From the NCBI GenBank assembly GCA_947169985.1, contig CAMVRW010000025.1, forward strand, positions 1 through 14,991: a stretch of DNA of 14,991 nt. Direction: 5' to 3'. The notes beneath the pieces are model-generated. The model did no database searches. It worked only from the letters and a program-made list of their open reading frames with translations, and was not told where the DNA came from. The translations under genes were made by a program, and so were the position numbers. The DNA comes from an uncultured Butyrivibrio sp. GTDB taxonomy: Bacteria; Bacillota; Clostridia; Lachnospirales; Lachnospiraceae. This document shows, piece after piece, positions 1 through 6,213 of the stretch (position 1 is its first letter; every line of letters starts with the position of its first letter).

Positions 1-15
1 TGGGAGGAGGCGGAT

Positions 16-1065
16 ATGATAAAGTTTGAAAACATCAATAAGGTCTTTACTCAAAAGAAGAATACAGTCAATGCTCTTCAGAATATAAACCTTGAGATCG
101 AGACGGGTGATATATTCGGGATCATCGGATTCTCAGGAGCAGGTAAGAGTACACTTCTTCGAACCATCAATGCCCTGGAGAAACCAACCTCAGGAAGAGT
201 GATAGTAGATGGAGATGATATTTACAGCCTTAATGCAAAAGAGCTAAGGGCCAAGAGAAAGACCATCGGAATGATCTTCCAGCAGTTCAATCTCCTGGAG
301 ACAAAAACAGTATACGAAAACGTAGCACTTCCTCTTAAGCTCAAGCACACACCAAAGAAAGAGATAGAGGAAAAGGTAAACAAGATTCTTGAGTTCGTAG
401 AACTTGAAGATAAGAAAGATGTCTATCCCAGTAAACTCTCAGGTGGGCAAAAGCAAAGGATCGGTATAGCAAGAGCTCTTGCTACAGAGCCTTCAATCCT
501 TCTTAGCGACGAGGCCACAAGTGCTCTGGATCCAAAAACTACAGATTCGATATTAGCTCTTTTAAAGAAGATAAACAGGGAGCTGAACATCACAATAGTG
601 ATCGTTACCCATGAGATGAATGTGATCTCCAGCATCTGCAATCATGTGGCAGTCATGGAGGATGGAAGGATAGTTGAGCAGGGCAATGTCATTGATATCT
701 TCAGCGAACCTCAGGAGGAGATCACAAAGAACTTCGTAAAGACAGTTATCCAGGATGAAGTTCCGGAGCTTCTGATGAAGAGTGTTTACGAAGATAAGAG
801 AAACTACAAACTTCTTAGACTTAAGTTCCTAAGCTCAGACAGCACAGAGTCGGTAATAGCCCAGGTTAATAAGAAGTTTGATATTGAGACAAATATTCTT
901 TTTGCAAATATCAGTGAGATCCAGGAGAGGATCCTTGGAATACATATAGTACAGATAGTTGGTTCAGACAAAGAGATAGCAAGAGCGGAGCAGTACTTCA
1001 CACTGCACGGCGTAGGTTATAAAGAACTTGACGGAGAAGAAGAACTTCTCAGAGAGGTGGGTTAA
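16..1065 (+). CDS. metN: Methionine-type ABC importer ATP-binding protein MetN
   Basis: This 349-residue protein is the cytoplasmic ATPase that drives a MetNIQ-type importer for methionine or related compounds. Visible motifs are the Walker A loop GFSGAGKST (about residues 38-46), the Q-loop MIFQQFN (86-92), the ABC signature LSGGQ (141-145), Walker B ILLSDE (161-166) and the switch histidine H199. Residues of about 265-340 form the C-terminal NIL/ACT-like domain that in MetN binds methionine and shuts transport down when the cell is replete, so feedback inhibition is expected. The length matches the family (about 340-350). The ATG at 16 follows a GGAGGAGG ribosome site at 2-9. The stop codon directly abuts the permease start at 1066. 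The promoter and any S-box or T-box leader lie outside the window. Confidence 0.95.
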   Translation: MIKFENINKVFTQKKNTVNALQNINLEIETGDIFGIIGFSGAGKSTLLRTINALEKPTSGRVIVDGDDIYSLNAKELRAKRKTIGMIFQQFNLLETKTVYENVALPLKLKHTPKKEIEEKVNKILEFVELEDKKDVYPSKLSGGQKQRIGIARALATEPSILLSDEATSALDPKTTDSILALLKKINRELNITIVIVTHEMNVISSICNHVAVMEDGRIVEQGNVIDIFSEPQEEITKNFVKTVIQDEVPELLMKSVYEDKRNYKLLRLKFLSSDSTESVIAQVNKKFDIETNILFANISEIQERILGIHIVQIVGSDKEIARAEQYFTLHGVGYKELDGEEELLREVG

Positions 1066-1740
1066 ATGGCACAGTTAGAACAGTTTTTGGGAATCCCAAT
1101 GGAAAAGATATATACCGCTATCCATGAGACAGTATACATGGTAAGCATTTCACTTCTGATCGGTACAGTGCTTGCGTTCATCATTGGTATAGCTTTAGTC
1201 TTCACCAAAAAAGGCGGACTGTATGAGAACAGGATAATCTACACTTTGATCAATGTGGTGATAAATGTAATCCGAAGCACACCTTTTGTGGTACTCCTTG
1301 TGGCAGTGATGCCCCTTACAAAGGCCATAATCGGAACCAGAATCGGGCCCACAGCAGCAATCGTACCACTTACTATTTTCATCGTACCTCTTTTATCGAG
1401 GCTGATTGAAAATTCCCTGCTTGATACGGGAAAGGGAATCTATGAGGCAGCAAAGTCCATGGGTGCAACACCCTTCCAGCTGATATTCTACTTCATTCTT
1501 CCCGAGGCAAAGGGCTCACTTATCCTTAGCCTTACAACCGGAATTGTGGGACTTATTGGTTCAAGCGCAATGGCAGGATATATCGGCGGAGGCGGAATCG
1601 GAAGTCTGGTTCTCAACTATGGTTACAACAGATTCAACTTTGAACTCATGTACAGTCTTGTAATATTCCTTATCATCATAACCCAGGTAATACAGAGCCT
1701 TGGAAGCAATCTTGCAATTAAAGCAAGAGTAAGTCAGTAA
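1066..1740 (+). CDS. metI: Methionine-type ABC importer permease MetI
   Basis: A 224-residue integral membrane protein with about five hydrophobic segments and the permease coupling (EAA) loop, seen as EAAKSMGATPFQLIFYFILP near residues 125-145. It would form the homodimeric channel that docks onto MetN. The length and the motif series (NVIRSTPFVVLL, IVPLLSRLIENSLL, SSAMAGYIGGGGIG) are those of the MetI/D-methionine permease group. The ATG directly follows the metN stop, with a GAGGTGG ribosome site inside the end of metN, so the two are almost certainly translated from one message. Nothing appears truncated or unusual. Confidence 0.94.
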   Translation: MAQLEQFLGIPMEKIYTAIHETVYMVSISLLIGTVLAFIIGIALVFTKKGGLYENRIIYTLINVVINVIRSTPFVVLLVAVMPLTKAIIGTRIGPTAAIVPLTIFIVPLLSRLIENSLLDTGKGIYEAAKSMGATPFQLIFYFILPEAKGSLILSLTTGIVGLIGSSAMAGYIGGGGIGSLVLNYGYNRFNFELMYSLVIFLIIITQVIQSLGSNLAIKARVSQ

Positions 1741-1757
1741 AACAGATAACTAAGAAA

Positions 1758-1769
1758 CTAAGCGCTTAG
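1758..1769. repeat. 12-bp perfect palindrome in the metI-metQ gap
   Basis: The 61-nt gap between the metI stop and the metQ start contains the perfect palindrome CTAAGCGCTTAG, followed at once by a second AGCGCT half (1769-1774). It is GC-rich compared with the A-rich bases around it. It has no T tract and so is not an intrinsic terminator. It could be an mRNA stabilising or processing hairpin that raises binding-protein expression over that of the membrane parts, or a protein-binding site. The function is unknown. Confidence 0.45.
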
Positions 1770-1786
1770 CGCTCAGAATAAAAAAA

Positions 1787-1793
1787 GTGGAGG
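1787..1793 (+). promoter_or_regulatory. Ribosome binding site that sets the metQ start
   Basis: GTGGAGG lies 8 nt before the ATG at 1802. The open frame could be extended to a GTG at 1787, but that codon is part of this ribosome site, and only the ATG at 1802 gives a clean lipoprotein signal peptide starting MKKSTF. Confidence 0.8.
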
Positions 1794-1801
1794 AAAAGAA
1801 T

Positions 1802-2662
1802 ATGAAAAAATCAACATTTGTAAAGAAGATCACAGCAGTAGCACTGGTTGGGGCAATGACCGTTATGTCACTTACAGGATGCGGAGCAGCAGCTAAGGCT
1901 GATGCCAAGGGAACAGATTCAGATAAAAAAGCTTTAGTATATGCAAAGGGTATTGGACCCTATACAGAACTTTTTGAGGAAGCAATCATTCCTATCCTTG
2001 AGAAAAAGGGATACACATTTACAGTTTCAGAGCTGGATCTTAACCAGGCTGATGCAGCAATCACAGCAGGCGATGCAGATGTGTCTGTTGAACAACACTC
2101 AGCATTCATGAAGGCATACAATGAGCAGTCAGGCGGAAATCTTGTGGCGCTTTCAAAGATCCCAACAGTTCCTGCTTCAGTATTCTCTGAGAAGCACAAA
2201 TCACTTGATGAGATCGGTGAGGGCCAGGTAATCGCAATCCCTCAGGATGCAGGCAACCAGGCAAGAGCATTTGTAATGCTTCAGGATCTTGGATGGATCA
2301 AGCTTAAGGACGGCACAAACTTTGCAACAGCATCTGTAGAAGATGTGGAGTCCAACCCTAAGAATCTTGAGTTCTACGAGCTTCAGACATCCTATATTGC
2401 AACAAGCCTTGCAGATTTTGACTATGGCGTTATCACAGGTAGTGTTGTTTATAACGCAGGTATCGATCCTTCAACAGCTCTTTTCAATGAGAATCTCTCA
2501 GAGGACTTCTGGCTTCAGGTTGTAGTGAATGCAGACAATGCTGATTCCCAGTGGGCAAAAGACATTGTGGATGCATACCAGTCAGAGGAGTTCCTTAACT
2601 GGATCAAGGAGAACAACGGACCTAAGTACAACAAGCTCTGGTCAATTCCAAGCTACAACTGA
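1802..2662 (+). CDS. metQ: MetQ/NlpA-family substrate-binding lipoprotein
   Basis: A 286-residue lipoprotein that would capture the substrate outside the membrane for MetNI. A basic N-terminus and hydrophobic core end in the lipobox LTGC, with C27 as the lipidated cysteine. The NlpA fold is recognisable from DADVSVEQH (91-99), the PQDAGNQARAF segment (147-157), WIKLKDG and the C-terminal AYQSEEFLNWIKENN. Several positions that contact methionine in studied MetQ proteins look altered. The usual (D)xNxFQH reads SVEQH, the usual PNDPTN reads PQDAGN, and the Asn-rich VIN(G/T)xYA segment reads VITGSVV (210-216). The conserved H99, N152 and R155 remain. The ligand may therefore be a methionine relative rather than methionine itself (inference). 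The next gene follows after 24 nt. Confidence 0.9.
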   Translation: MKKSTFVKKITAVALVGAMTVMSLTGCGAAAKADAKGTDSDKKALVYAKGIGPYTELFEEAIIPILEKKGYTFTVSELDLNQADAAITAGDADVSVEQHSAFMKAYNEQSGGNLVALSKIPTVPASVFSEKHKSLDEIGEGQVIAIPQDAGNQARAFVMLQDLGWIKLKDGTNFATASVEDVESNPKNLEFYELQTSYIATSLADFDYGVITGSVVYNAGIDPSTALFNENLSEDFWLQVVVNADNADSQWAKDIVDAYQSEEFLNWIKENNGPKYNKLWSIPSYN

Positions 2663-2686
2663 TAACGGCAGAAAAGAGGACGGAAC

Positions 2687-4018
2687 ATGGATGCTATAGA
2701 GAAAAAGATAATCGAAATCATCGATTCACATAAGGATGAACTTATAGATTTTGCCAGGGACGTGTATGATCACGCAGAGCTTGGCTACAAGGAGTTCAGG
2801 ACAGCAGAAAAGTTTGCTTCCTTAACTAAGAACCTTGGCCTTGAAGTCACAGAAGGACACGCTGTAACAGGTGTAAAGGCATATCTTAATCAGGACAAAA
2901 AAGATAACGTAAGTCTTGCGCTTATCGGAGAACTGGATGCCTTAAGGATTCCAAAACATCCACATTTTAATCAGGAGACTCAGGGGGCACACTGCTGCGG
3001 ACATCATGCTCAGCTTACAGGAATTGCAGGAGCTGCCATTGCTTTATCGGATCCTGAAATTGCAAAGGCCCTGGATGGACAGGTAGTATTCTTCGCGGTA
3101 CCTGCTGAGGAGTACGGCGAGGTTGAATTTAAGAATAAGCTTAAGGATGAAGGCAAAATAAAGTACGGCGGTGGTAAGTGCGAACTTATCAGGATTGGAG
3201 CCTTTGATGATATTGATCTTTCAATCGCTCATCACAGTAACAACAGCGATAAGATCACCTTCAGCCAGAGAACCAATAATGGTTTTGTAAGCAAAGTGAT
3301 TAAGGTACATGGAAAGTCAGCTCATGCAGCAGCTGCTCCGGAGGAGGGAATCAACGCACTTAACGCAGCATCCCTTGGTTTGGCGGCTCTTGGCTATCAC
3401 AGAGAGACCTTTAAGGATACAGACCACGTAAGGATCCATCCAATCCTCACAAGAGGTGGAGACCTGGTCAATGTCATTCCTGAAGAGGCTGTTGTAGAGA
3501 CCCTAGTCAGGGCAGGAAATGCAGAAGCAATAATCGATGCAGCTAAAAAGACTGACAGAGCTTTCTTTGCAGGTGGCGCTGCTTTGGGAGCTACAGTTGA
3601 GATCGAGACAATGCCCGGATACCTTCCAACACTTCCGGTTACTCCCCACGCAGAACTGGTGGAGGCAGCCAGGGTGGCAGCTGGCGATAAGTATGAAGTT
3701 GAAGTGACGGATGATGCAGGACAGTTCAGCGGCGGCTCAACAGACGTCGGAGATGTTCAGCATATCCAGCCGGTATACACCTTCGGAACCGGTGGAATTG
3801 AAGGCAGATTCCATGGTGATGACTTTAATGTGGTTGATGAGGAGCTGGCATATATCGAAACTGCAAAGGTTTTTGCTTTAGGGGCATACAGATTCCTTAG
3901 AGACAACGCAAAAGTCGCAAAAGAGGTTGTAGCAGACTACAAGCCTAAATACACAAAGAATGAGTATGTAGAGCTTCTGGATTCCTTTATCAAGACTGAG
4001 ATTAAAGAGTTTGACTAA
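2687..4018 (+). CDS. M20-family metal-dependent amidohydrolase (AbgB/aminoacylase-like)
   Basis: A 443-residue cytoplasmic M20/M28-clan hydrolase of the amidohydrolase subgroup, most like AbgB (p-aminobenzoyl-glutamate hydrolase subunit) and N-acyl-amino-acid hydrolases. Expected metal-site residues are visible: GELDAL (81-86), C104-G-H106 in AHCCGHHAQLTG, the acidic pair E141-E142 in VPAEEYGE, H182-H183, and H376 in GRFHGDD near the C-terminus. The dimerisation (lid) domain begins near residue 195, with GKSAHAAAAPEEGINALNA at 209-227. It has no signal peptide. It starts 24 nt after metQ with ribosome site AGGACGGA. The likely role is to release an amino acid from an N-acyl or peptide-like conjugate imported by the neighbouring transporter. 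The exact substrate cannot be read from sequence; an N-acylated sulfur amino acid is the contextual guess. Confidence 0.88.
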   Translation: MDAIEKKIIEIIDSHKDELIDFARDVYDHAELGYKEFRTAEKFASLTKNLGLEVTEGHAVTGVKAYLNQDKKDNVSLALIGELDALRIPKHPHFNQETQGAHCCGHHAQLTGIAGAAIALSDPEIAKALDGQVVFFAVPAEEYGEVEFKNKLKDEGKIKYGGGKCELIRIGAFDDIDLSIAHHSNNSDKITFSQRTNNGFVSKVIKVHGKSAHAAAAPEEGINALNAASLGLAALGYHRETFKDTDHVRIHPILTRGGDLVNVIPEEAVVETLVRAGNAEAIIDAAKKTDRAFFAGGAALGATVEIETMPGYLPTLPVTPHAELVEAARVAAGDKYEVEVTDDAGQFSGGSTDVGDVQHIQPVYTFGTGGIEGRFHGDDFNVVDEELAYIETAKVFALGAYRFLRDNAKVAKEVVADYKPKYTKNEYVELLDSFIKTEIKEFD

Positions 4019-4045
4019 GATGTTATAAATGGGTAGGAGAGAATC

Positions 4046-4198
4046 ATGGGGAAAGAAAATGCAGGGCAGCACATTTCGGAAGAAGTGTGGGCAAGAATAA
4101 AGGATCAGGTTGAAAGCCTGAAATACGGAACTGTTACGATCACTGTCCATGATGGCAGGATAACACAGGTTGAAACCAGTTCTAAAGAAAGATTCTAA
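4046..4198 (+). CDS. YezD-family (DUF2292) small protein
   Basis: A 50-residue open frame begins at ATG 4046 after the ribosome site GTAGGAGAG and sits between the amidohydrolase (27 nt upstream) and the PLP enzyme (20 nt downstream). Its middle and end, SLKYGTVTITVHDGRITQVE then KERF, match my recollection of the DUF2292/YezD pattern (I-KYGSV-I-hDG-I-QIE-EK-R). Members of this family are small soluble proteins of unknown function that recur beside sulfur assimilation genes in Firmicutes. The spacing, ribosome site and family match make this a real gene despite its size. The biochemical function is unknown; a regulator or accessory to sulfur metabolism is a guess. Confidence 0.85.
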   Translation: MGKENAGQHISEEVWARIKDQVESLKYGTVTITVHDGRITQVETSSKERF

Positions 4199-4218
4199 AA
4201 AAGTGGGAGTGATGAAAA

Positions 4219-5415
4219 ATGGATTGTAGCGGATGCAACAAGTGCACAGATGTTAATTGCAGTATAGAGACTAAGTGCCAGCAGCTTGACAGGAGCCTTT
4301 TGGATAAATGGGGCGCAATAAGTTACCCCATATATCAGACAGCTACTTTTGCACACCCGGGGCTGGGAGACAGCACCGGGTATGACTATACCAGGATGCA
4401 GAATCCTACAAGGAAGCAACTGGAGTCTATAGTAGCTTATCTTGAAAGTGGTATTGATGCCATTGCCTTTGCAAGCGGAATGGCAGCAATCGCTACTGTC
4501 ATGGAGCTGTTTAACCCCGGGGATCACTTCATTGTGGACGCTGATCTGTACGGTGGAAGTATAAGGCTCTTTAACGAAATAAGCATAAAGAACGGTCTTG
4601 AGTATACAGCGGTAAGCCTTAGCAGTGAGGATGTGAGACCTTACATAAAGGAAAACACAAAGGCGATTTATCTTGAAACTCCCACTAATCCTATGATGAA
4701 TGTCACAGACATTCAGGAGCTGGCTGAGATTACCAAAGAGAAAGGTATTTTACTTATAGTAGATAATACTTTTCTGTCCCCATATTTTCAGAACCCACTG
4801 AAACTGGGAGCTGACATTGTTATCCACTCAGGAACCAAATTCCTGGGGGGACATCATGATACCATTGGCGGATTCGTTGTTGTAAAGGATGAAAAGCTGG
4901 ATGAAAGATTAAGGTTCATCTATAAGACAACAGGCGCAGGACTGTCACCTTTCGATAGCTGGCTGATACTTCGTGGAATAAGAACTCTGGCGGTTCGCCT
5001 GGACAGAGCTCAGGATAATGCTTTGGCGCTGGCCAAATACCTTAAGACAAATAAGCATGTGACAAAGGTTATTTATCCCGGCTTACCGGAACACCCCGGT
5101 TACAGCATTATGAAAAAGCAGGCCAGAGGCTTTGGTGCTATGGTTACCTTTGAAGTGGACTCCGCGGAGTTTGCACATGAGGTTTTGAACAATGTACAGC
5201 TTATCTATTTTGCTGAGAGTCTTGGCGGTACGGAGACTCTTATAACATATCCCATCACCCAGACTCACGCAGATGTCCCCAAAGATGTCCTGGAAAAGAA
5301 CGGGATCAATGACAGAGTTTTAAGGCTTTCTGTGGGCATTGAAGGAATAGCAGATCTTATCTGTGAGTTCAACAGAGTGTTTGCGATTGCTGAGAAAGAA
5401 ACCACAAAAGGGTAA
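4219..5415 (+). CDS. PLP-dependent Cys/Met metabolism (trans-sulfuration) enzyme with Cys-rich N-terminus
   Basis: A 398-residue fold-type I PLP enzyme of the cystathionine gamma-synthase/lyase and O-acyl-homoserine sulfhydrylase family. The Schiff-base lysine is K207 in SGTKFLGGHHD; phosphate and cofactor contacts include Y57 and R59 (YTRMQNPTR), SGMAA (86-90) and D182 in VDNTF; R369 in LRLSVGIEG binds the substrate carboxylate. The segment YGGS (112-115) lacks the cysteine typical of methionine gamma-lyase, which favours a synthase, sulfhydrylase or beta/gamma-lyase role. The length suits MetB/MetZ better than the longer MetY. Oddly, residues 1-20 add cysteines C3, C6, C9, C14 and C20 (CxxCxxCx4C). 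Beside a possible thiol-releasing reductase, forming methionine or homocysteine from an activated homoserine is the likeliest role (inference). Confidence 0.9.
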   Translation: MDCSGCNKCTDVNCSIETKCQQLDRSLLDKWGAISYPIYQTATFAHPGLGDSTGYDYTRMQNPTRKQLESIVAYLESGIDAIAFASGMAAIATVMELFNPGDHFIVDADLYGGSIRLFNEISIKNGLEYTAVSLSSEDVRPYIKENTKAIYLETPTNPMMNVTDIQELAEITKEKGILLIVDNTFLSPYFQNPLKLGADIVIHSGTKFLGGHHDTIGGFVVVKDEKLDERLRFIYKTTGAGLSPFDSWLILRGIRTLAVRLDRAQDNALALAKYLKTNKHVTKVIYPGLPEHPGYSIMKKQARGFGAMVTFEVDSAEFAHEVLNNVQLIYFAESLGGTETLITYPITQTHADVPKDVLEKNGINDRVLRLSVGIEGIADLICEFNRVFAIAEKETTKG

Positions 5416-5471
5416 AAGTTTTTATTATATGCAGCCATAAGTAATACTTGATTTTCCGGTAACGGTGGCTG

Positions 5472-5480
5472 TGTTAGAAT
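5472..5480 (+). promoter_or_regulatory. Candidate extended -10 promoter of the nitrogenase-like operon
   Basis: TGTTAGAAT fits an extended -10 (TGn followed by TAGAAT, five of six matches to TATAAT). The -35 is poor: TTGATT at 5448-5453 is 21 nt away, and at 17 nt only TTTTCC is present, so activator dependence would make sense. Transcription would begin near 5487, leaving about 110 nt of leader before the ATG at 5597. Confidence 0.45.
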
Positions 5481-5490
5481 TCATCTAACA
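5472..5490. promoter_or_regulatory. Perfect 7-bp dyad, candidate LysR-type operator
   Basis: TGTTAGA-ATTCA-TCTAACA is a perfect inverted repeat with a 5-nt spacer. Its core is T-N11-A with dyad symmetry (T5475 to A5487), the classical LysR-type box. It overlaps the candidate -10 element, so a bound protein would affect initiation of the nitrogenase-like operon. The LysR gene starting at 14817 is an obvious candidate to bind it (inference). Confidence 0.5.
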
Positions 5491-5509
5491 TAAAGAAAAC
5501 CGACCGGTC

Positions 5510-5575
5510 AACCGGAGGCTTACAAATACTTCATTTCATTCGTGGAGCACTTTGTAAACCTCCGGTTTTTCTTTT
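5510..5575 (+). terminator. Strong intrinsic-terminator hairpin in the operon leader (possible attenuator)
   Basis: The arm at 5510-5526 (AACCGGAGGCTTACAAA) pairs with 5551-5567 (TTTGTAAACCTCCGGTT) at 16 of 17 positions, with one C-A mismatch, around a 24-nt loop. TTTTTCTTTT follows at 5566-5575. It can end transcripts from the sulfur module upstream. It also lies only about 20 nt ahead of the next gene and downstream of the promoter candidate, so it may act as an attenuator. Just upstream, CCGG-TCAA-CCGG (5504-5515) can form a small alternative hairpin that uses part of the 5' arm. Confidence 0.75.
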
Positions 5576-5580
5576 AGGTA

Positions 5581-5588
5581 AAAGGTGA
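5581..5588 (+). promoter_or_regulatory. Ribosome binding site that sets the start at 5597
   Basis: AAAGGTGA complements the 16S rRNA tail and sits 8 nt before the ATG at 5597. A GTG at 5585 would lengthen the protein by four residues but lies inside this site, so the ATG is preferred. Confidence 0.65.
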
Positions 5589-5596
5589 AAATCAAA

Positions 5597-6196
5597 ATGA
5601 CAATCACAGCAGATTTTTTCAAAGGATATGAAAACACGGAAGACCCGGAAATGGATTTTCGAAGGAGAGAAAGAGAAAAGGTAAGCTTCTACAGATCAGG
5701 AGCCATTAAAGCTGTATACCTGAATGAACAGATAAGGATTGAAACCTGGTACGGAGAAATAAGTGCAGAGCTCATAACCTTTTATGAAGATTCTTCTATA
5801 AAAAGGATTTTTCCCAGATACGGAAAGATCGGAGCTTATTGGACTGAAAAAAATGAAGCTGAGATCACCGAATATTCAGAGCTGGAAGTCGGAGGCGTGG
5901 TTTATAGATGTAGACCTCAATGCCTGTACTTTTATCCTGACGGAAAGCTAAAGAGTATAACAATCTACAACAGTGACATCCTGACAGTAAAAACCAAGTA
6001 TGGAGAGATCAGGACAAACATAGGAGTTTCATTTTACAGGTCGGGAAAGATAAGAAGTATTGAACCGGCATTTAAGACAGAGATTGAATACAAGGGAAAA
6101 AAGATCAGACCCTTCAACTTTTTTGCAGACGGAATGCATGCTGATAACAACTCGCTGGTACTTGACGAGGAGGGCTACATCCTAAGCTACATCTGA
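5597..6196 (+). CDS. Uncharacterised protein with MORN-like repeats
   Basis: A 199-residue soluble protein with no signal peptide or membrane segment. I do not recognise a named family, but it carries at least four short repeats of the pattern FYxxGxIKxI: FYRSGAIKAV, FYEDSSIKRI, FYPDGKLKSI and FYRSGKIRSI. Between them are beta-strand-like segments, including a recurring YGEI. This resembles the MORN-variant beta-hairpin repeat seen in YwqK-like proteins, which act as binding or scaffold modules. There are only two cysteines, close together (YRCRPQC), and no catalytic motif. It is the first gene after the regulatory gap and is followed 17 nt later by nifB, so it is probably co-expressed with the nitrogenase-like genes. 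A role as chaperone or assembly factor is possible but unproven. Confidence 0.8.
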   Translation: MTITADFFKGYENTEDPEMDFRRREREKVSFYRSGAIKAVYLNEQIRIETWYGEISAELITFYEDSSIKRIFPRYGKIGAYWTEKNEAEITEYSELEVGGVVYRCRPQCLYFYPDGKLKSITIYNSDILTVKTKYGEIRTNIGVSFYRSGKIRSIEPAFKTEIEYKGKKIRPFNFFADGMHADNNSLVLDEEGYILSYI

Positions 6197-6213
6197 TAGA
6201 GGGAGTAAGGCAA

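Noticed and set aside
4212..4229. Tiny frame ATG-AAA-AAT-GGA-TTG-TAG overlapping the PLP enzyme start as a leader peptide
   Set aside because: Five codons with no regulatory codon run or hairpin. It shares the ribosome site of the enzyme and looks coincidental.
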